Shown here: positions 15,635-17,887 of the stretch, in pieces
Layout of the letters: each line of letters opens with the position of its first letter
How positions within the stretch are numbered: the stretch's first letter is position 1
Assembly: GCA_046259385.1 (NCBI GenBank)
Contig: JBJYWI010000253.1
Span: 1 to 17,887, forward strand
Source: CAVWDI01 sp046259385
GTDB lineage: Bacteria; Chloroflexota; Anaerolineae; Anaerolineales; UBA4823
DNA length: 17,887 nt
Reading direction: 5' to 3'
Made by a program: the position numbers and the translations under genes
Notes under the pieces: generated by a model
The model's database searches: none
What the model saw: only the letters and a program-made list of their open reading frames with translations
Told to the model about the DNA's origin: nothing

Positions 15635-16369
15635 TCAACTCAGAGTTTGTTGAAGTGTTTGCAACTGCCCTGCTACCGAGCCATCCAACACCTTATCCCC
15701 TACTTTGATTAACAAACCGCCGAGGATGGAAGGGTCAACCCGGAATGTTACCGTCTGACTGCCAGTTTTTGAAATAATTTCATTTCGCACAGTTTCTTTT
15801 TCCTGGTCTGTAAGCGGCAGTGCGCTCGTAATTTCAGCTGAAGCGCCGCTCAGGCTTGCATCTTCCAAAACCACGATCTTGCCGGATTTTACACCTGAAA
15901 AGAATTCGTCAAGGAGTGCATGCTGTCGCTTTTCATCCAATGCTTCGCCAACAAGCTTCTGGGCTGCGGCAATTGCTAAACCTCCAACCTGCCTGCGAAT
16001 ATCAGCAAGTATTCGTTCGCGTTCCAATTGTGCATCAGCAATAGCTGCTTCGTGCTCTTTTGCTGCATCAATTTCAGCTTGCGCGATAATCTCTTTGCTG
16101 GCCTTTTCAGCTCTTTCGGTCGCTTCCTGAACCTTCTGATTGGCTTCTGCCTGCGCTGCTGCGATTATCTCTTGAGCATCCTTTTCTGCATTCTCCTTTG
16201 CTTCCGCTGCAACTTGGGCATCCTGCAAGCCCTGTGCAATCGAAGTCCTTCGCTTGTTCAAAAGGTCAATAATTGGGCTGAATACAAATGCTCGCAAAAT
16301 AATAAATATGATAAGAAAATTGAATATTTGAACTAAAAGAAATCCCAGGTTCAAGCCTAATGCTTCCAA
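15635..16369 (-). CDS. atpF: ATP synthase subunit b fused to the C-terminal domain of delta
   Basis: A 244-residue protein. Residues 1-160 are a standard F0 b subunit: one N-terminal membrane helix (about 10-32), then a long Ala/Glu-rich helix that forms the peripheral stalk. Usual b subunits end near 160-170; here a further segment (about 164-244) carries AEITSALPLT (178-187), FRVDPSILGGLLIKVGDKVLDGSV (209-232) and a final helix, matching the C-terminal domain of the delta/OSCP subunit. The N-terminal helical domain of delta, which grips the alpha subunits, is absent. Mycobacteria have a b-delta fusion, but with full-length delta. The start is TTG, backed by AGGAGG 5 nt upstream. It lies 19 nt after atpE, in the order a-c-b. 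Confidence 0.92.
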   Translation of the reverse strand: MEALGLNLGFLLVQIFNFLIIFIILRAFVFSPIIDLLNKRRTSIAQGLQDAQVAAEAKENAEKDAQEIIAAAQAEANQKVQEATERAEKASKEIIAQAEIDAAKEHEAAIADAQLERERILADIRRQVGGLAIAAAQKLVGEALDEKRQHALLDEFFSGVKSGKIVVLEDASLSGASAEITSALPLTDQEKETVRNEIISKTGSQTVTFRVDPSILGGLLIKVGDKVLDGSVAGQLQTLQQTLS

Positions 16370-16388
16370 AGCTACCTCCTAATTTTTA

Positions 16389-16616
16389 TTACCCGACAAA
16401 TATGATTAGGAGTGCGACAACCAGACAATAAATTGCTACCGCTTCAGCAAAAGCAATACCTAAAATCATATTTGTTTGTACATCACCGCTCGCATCTGGG
16501 TTGCGGGCAATTCCCTGAACCGCGCCGCTCACTAGTATCCCAATGCCCAATCCTGCGCCGATTGTACCTAACATGGCGATACCAGCTCCAATAAGTTTTG
16601 CTGCACCAGCTTCCAT
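16389..16616 (-). CDS. atpE: ATP synthase subunit c (proteolipid ring)
   Basis: A 75-residue two-helix hairpin. Helix 1 is glycine-rich (GAGLGIGILVSGAVQGIA), the polar loop is RNPD (38-41), and helix 2 carries the ion-binding Glu58 in GIAFAEAVAIY. The residues that co-ordinate sodium in Na+-driven rings are missing: the helix-1 glutamine position aligns with Ile25, and Ala59 follows Glu58 where Ser or Thr is expected. Proton coupling is therefore the better guess. The ATG has AGGAGG upstream but with an unusually long 14-nt spacing; no alternative in-frame start exists because TAG intervenes. A 10-bp AU hairpin lies just before that ribosome site. Confidence 0.97.
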   Translation of the reverse strand: MEAGAAKLIGAGIAMLGTIGAGLGIGILVSGAVQGIARNPDASGDVQTNMILGIAFAEAVAIYCLVVALLIIFVG

Positions 16617-16630
16617 TGTCTTTTTCTATG

Positions 16631-16661
16631 CCTCCTGAAAAATATTTCTAAAAATATTTTT
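16631..16661 (-). promoter_or_regulatory. AU hairpin and Shine-Dalgarno in the atpB-atpE gap
   Basis: In the 82-nt gap, AAAAATATTT (16638-16647) and AAATATTTTT (16652-16661) form a perfect 10-bp stem with a 4-nt loop in the mRNA, directly abutting CAGGAGG (16637-16631). The whole gap is U/A-rich. In E. coli a U-rich stretch before atpE enhances translation to meet the high c-subunit demand; a similar role, or an RNA processing site, is inferred here. Confidence 0.4.
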
Positions 16662-16698
16662 AACAAATAATTTAATTCATTTACTACCTAATAATTAA

Positions 16699-17679
16699 CT
16701 AATGATCTCCATGTCCCGCCATCGCTTGAGACATGAATACCATTGTCAGAATACCAAAAACAAAGGCCTGAATCAATCCAACAAACACCTCAAGTAAATA
16801 GAAAATGGTTGGCGCAAAAACAGGAACGAGCGTTCCAATTACAAATAGCAAGACTGTTCCTGCAAATATATTCCCAAATAAACGAAACGAAAATGACAGA
16901 ATCTTGGAGATCTCAGATACGATTTCGAGCAAACCCACACCAAAATCAATTATCCCCATTGGATTTTTAAAGAAGTTCAAAAGGGCTTTTACATTCATGT
17001 ATTTCGAAAAATAACCAGGTCCCAAAGCTTGAAAGCCATATATCTGGGTCATTGTCACAGAGATTAAAGCCAGTGCAACAGTGAAATTTAAATCAGTAGA
17101 AAGTGTCCTCACATAGGGTATTAGAGTAAACATATCCTCTTCATGCCCGCCTTCCCCATTGTCTTCAGCAGGTAGCAAAGTGTAAACATTCCCTAAAACC
17201 TCTTCTACTGGATTACCGTGAGTACGCGCAATTTCGATTCTCCCCACCGTATCCACACCCGGGATGAGTTCCGTCCAGTTGACTATTAGTACAAACACTG
17301 TAATTGCACCGAACCATGGAAAGATTTTCTTTGCCCATTTACCCGCTGTTGATTCGGTCATGTTATAAAGAACTTCAATTACCGCTTCTATTGCTCCAGA
17401 AAATCCGGTTGGGACTAAACTTCCGCTTCTTACAGCTCTTCTCACTGCAAATGCAATAAACAGCATAATCACATCCGCTACCACCATGGCGGTCATTGTG
17501 TTCGTCCATCCGAACATTCCGACAATCGGTAAGTTTATTATGGTTACCACCTCAGGAGCGACTTGAATATGAGGCAATACAGGAGGAAAAATTCTGGCGG
17601 CAAAAAATCCTAAAATTAAAAAAAGTAACACAAAGTAACGATTAGGAATCCCAAAAATTCTTGGACGGGGTCTATCCAA
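16699..17679 (-). CDS. atpB: ATP synthase subunit a
   Basis: A 326-residue membrane protein forming the proton half-channels against the c ring. The essential arginine is Arg266 in FSFRLFGNIFAG (263-274), and the last helices (about 285-318) contain IQAFVFGILT. It has about six membrane helices. It is longer than most a subunits (about 240-270), mainly from a hydrophilic stretch at about 145-190 with acidic and glycine-rich sequence (AEDNGEGGHEED). The start is TTG at 17679, overlapping the preceding gene by 8 nt, with GGAGG 9 nt upstream; no better ATG is near. It is followed by atpE after 82 nt. Confidence 0.96.
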   Translation of the reverse strand: MDRPRPRIFGIPNRYFVLLFLILGFFAARIFPPVLPHIQVAPEVVTIINLPIVGMFGWTNTMTAMVVADVIMLFIAFAVRRAVRSGSLVPTGFSGAIEAVIEVLYNMTESTAGKWAKKIFPWFGAITVFVLIVNWTELIPGVDTVGRIEIARTHGNPVEEVLGNVYTLLPAEDNGEGGHEEDMFTLIPYVRTLSTDLNFTVALALISVTMTQIYGFQALGPGYFSKYMNVKALLNFFKNPMGIIDFGVGLLEIVSEISKILSFSFRLFGNIFAGTVLLFVIGTLVPVFAPTIFYLLEVFVGLIQAFVFGILTMVFMSQAMAGHGDH

Positions 17680-17887
17680 TTTGATTTTCCTCCATTATTT
17701 GAGATTGTTTCTCATCTTGCTGAGCTGATTGCAATCTTGAAGTAGTTTTTTTTACGATCCATACCATAGCTATTATTGTGATAGGAATACTGAGGATAAT
17801 CAAACCAATGGTGAATGCTGGCTGGGTTCCGAAATAATTGTCCAACCAGATTCCAACAAAAAGGGATGCCACTAAAATAAAAGATGT
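17672..17887 (-). CDS. AtpZ/AtpI-like small membrane protein (5' end outside window)
   Basis: The frame is open to the right edge (TSFILVASLFVGIWLDNYFG...), so the GTG at 17872 is not taken as the start. The visible 71 residues show two hydrophobic helices, the first ending in the GIWLDNYFGTQPAFT pattern typical of the AtpZ/ATPase_gene1 family, then a charged, Gln/Lys/Glu-rich tail. These small proteins sit at the head of ATP synthase operons and are thought to help c-ring assembly or Mg2+ supply. The position immediately before atpB, with an 8-nt overlap, fits. Gene symbol left open because AtpI and AtpZ are not separable from this fragment. Confidence 0.75.
   Translation of the reverse strand, partial: TSFILVASLFVGIWLDNYFGTQPAFTIGLIILSIPITIIAMVWIVKKTTSRLQSAQQDEKQSQIMEENQIG

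Noticed and set aside
15635..16369. Sequencing frameshift joining separate atpF and atpH genes
   Set aside because: The b part ends at its usual place and passes smoothly into the delta C-terminal part with no remnant of the delta N-terminal domain; a real fusion is the simpler reading, though it still needs confirmation.
1..17887. tRNA, rRNA, CRISPR arrays, insertion sequences or integration sites
   Set aside because: Gaps between genes are all under 230 nt and contain no cloverleaf-like sequence, spaced repeat arrays, or transposase and terminal inverted repeats.

Overview
The window looks like ordinary chromosome from a Chloroflexota bacterium, most likely an Anaerolineae-type lineage. 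This is inferred from gene content, since no rRNA or marker search was possible. Clues are a tail-anchored Hanks-type kinase beside an FHA/winged-helix regulator, a long CpXC protein, a class III aminotransferase of the acetylornithine/broad-specificity type, a MurE with a non-standard substrate motif, and an F0 gene cluster whose b subunit carries a piece of delta. Base composition is moderately AT-rich and even throughout. I saw no insertion sequence, phage, CRISPR, tRNA or rRNA.

Layout. (1) 1-639 (+): C-terminal end of a surface or membrane protein cut by the left edge. (2) 666-2501: a signalling pair, a membrane-tethered Ser/Thr kinase (-) and a divergent FHA plus OmpR-type winged-helix protein (+), sharing a 117-nt intergenic region with two ACCGGT palindromes. 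(3) 2506-6772 (-): a three-gene operon of class III aminotransferase, soluble GAF-PAS histidine kinase and CpXC zinc-ribbon-like protein with a four-fold internal repeat. (4) 6987-8917 (+): tgt and uppP, overlapping by 4 nt and closed by a clear rho-independent terminator. (5) 8940-12527 (-): two half-transporters forming a heterodimeric ABC exporter with one degenerate ATP site. (6) 12753-13899 (+): a formate/nitrite-type channel and a stand-alone RAM (Lrp ligand-binding) domain, behind a good promoter with tandem dyad operators. (7) 13946-15514 (-): murE with its own extended -10 promoter. (8) 15635-17887 (-): an F0 ATP synthase cluster (atpZ/I-like, atpB, atpE, atpF-delta fusion).

The genes cover envelope construction (uppP recycles the lipid carrier, murE adds the third stem-peptide residue), tRNA modification (tgt), energy conservation (F0 sector), transport (ABC exporter, FNT channel) and signalling by two phosphorylation systems (Ser/Thr kinase-FHA, and a histidine kinase with no response regulator nearby). 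No single obvious new defence or biosynthetic system is present. The items most worth a second look are the b-delta C-terminal fusion and the absence of F1 genes next to F0, the kinase/FHA-winged-helix pair, the repeat architecture of the CpXC protein and its operon with a histidine kinase, and the FNT/RAM unit with paired operator sites at about -41 and -64.
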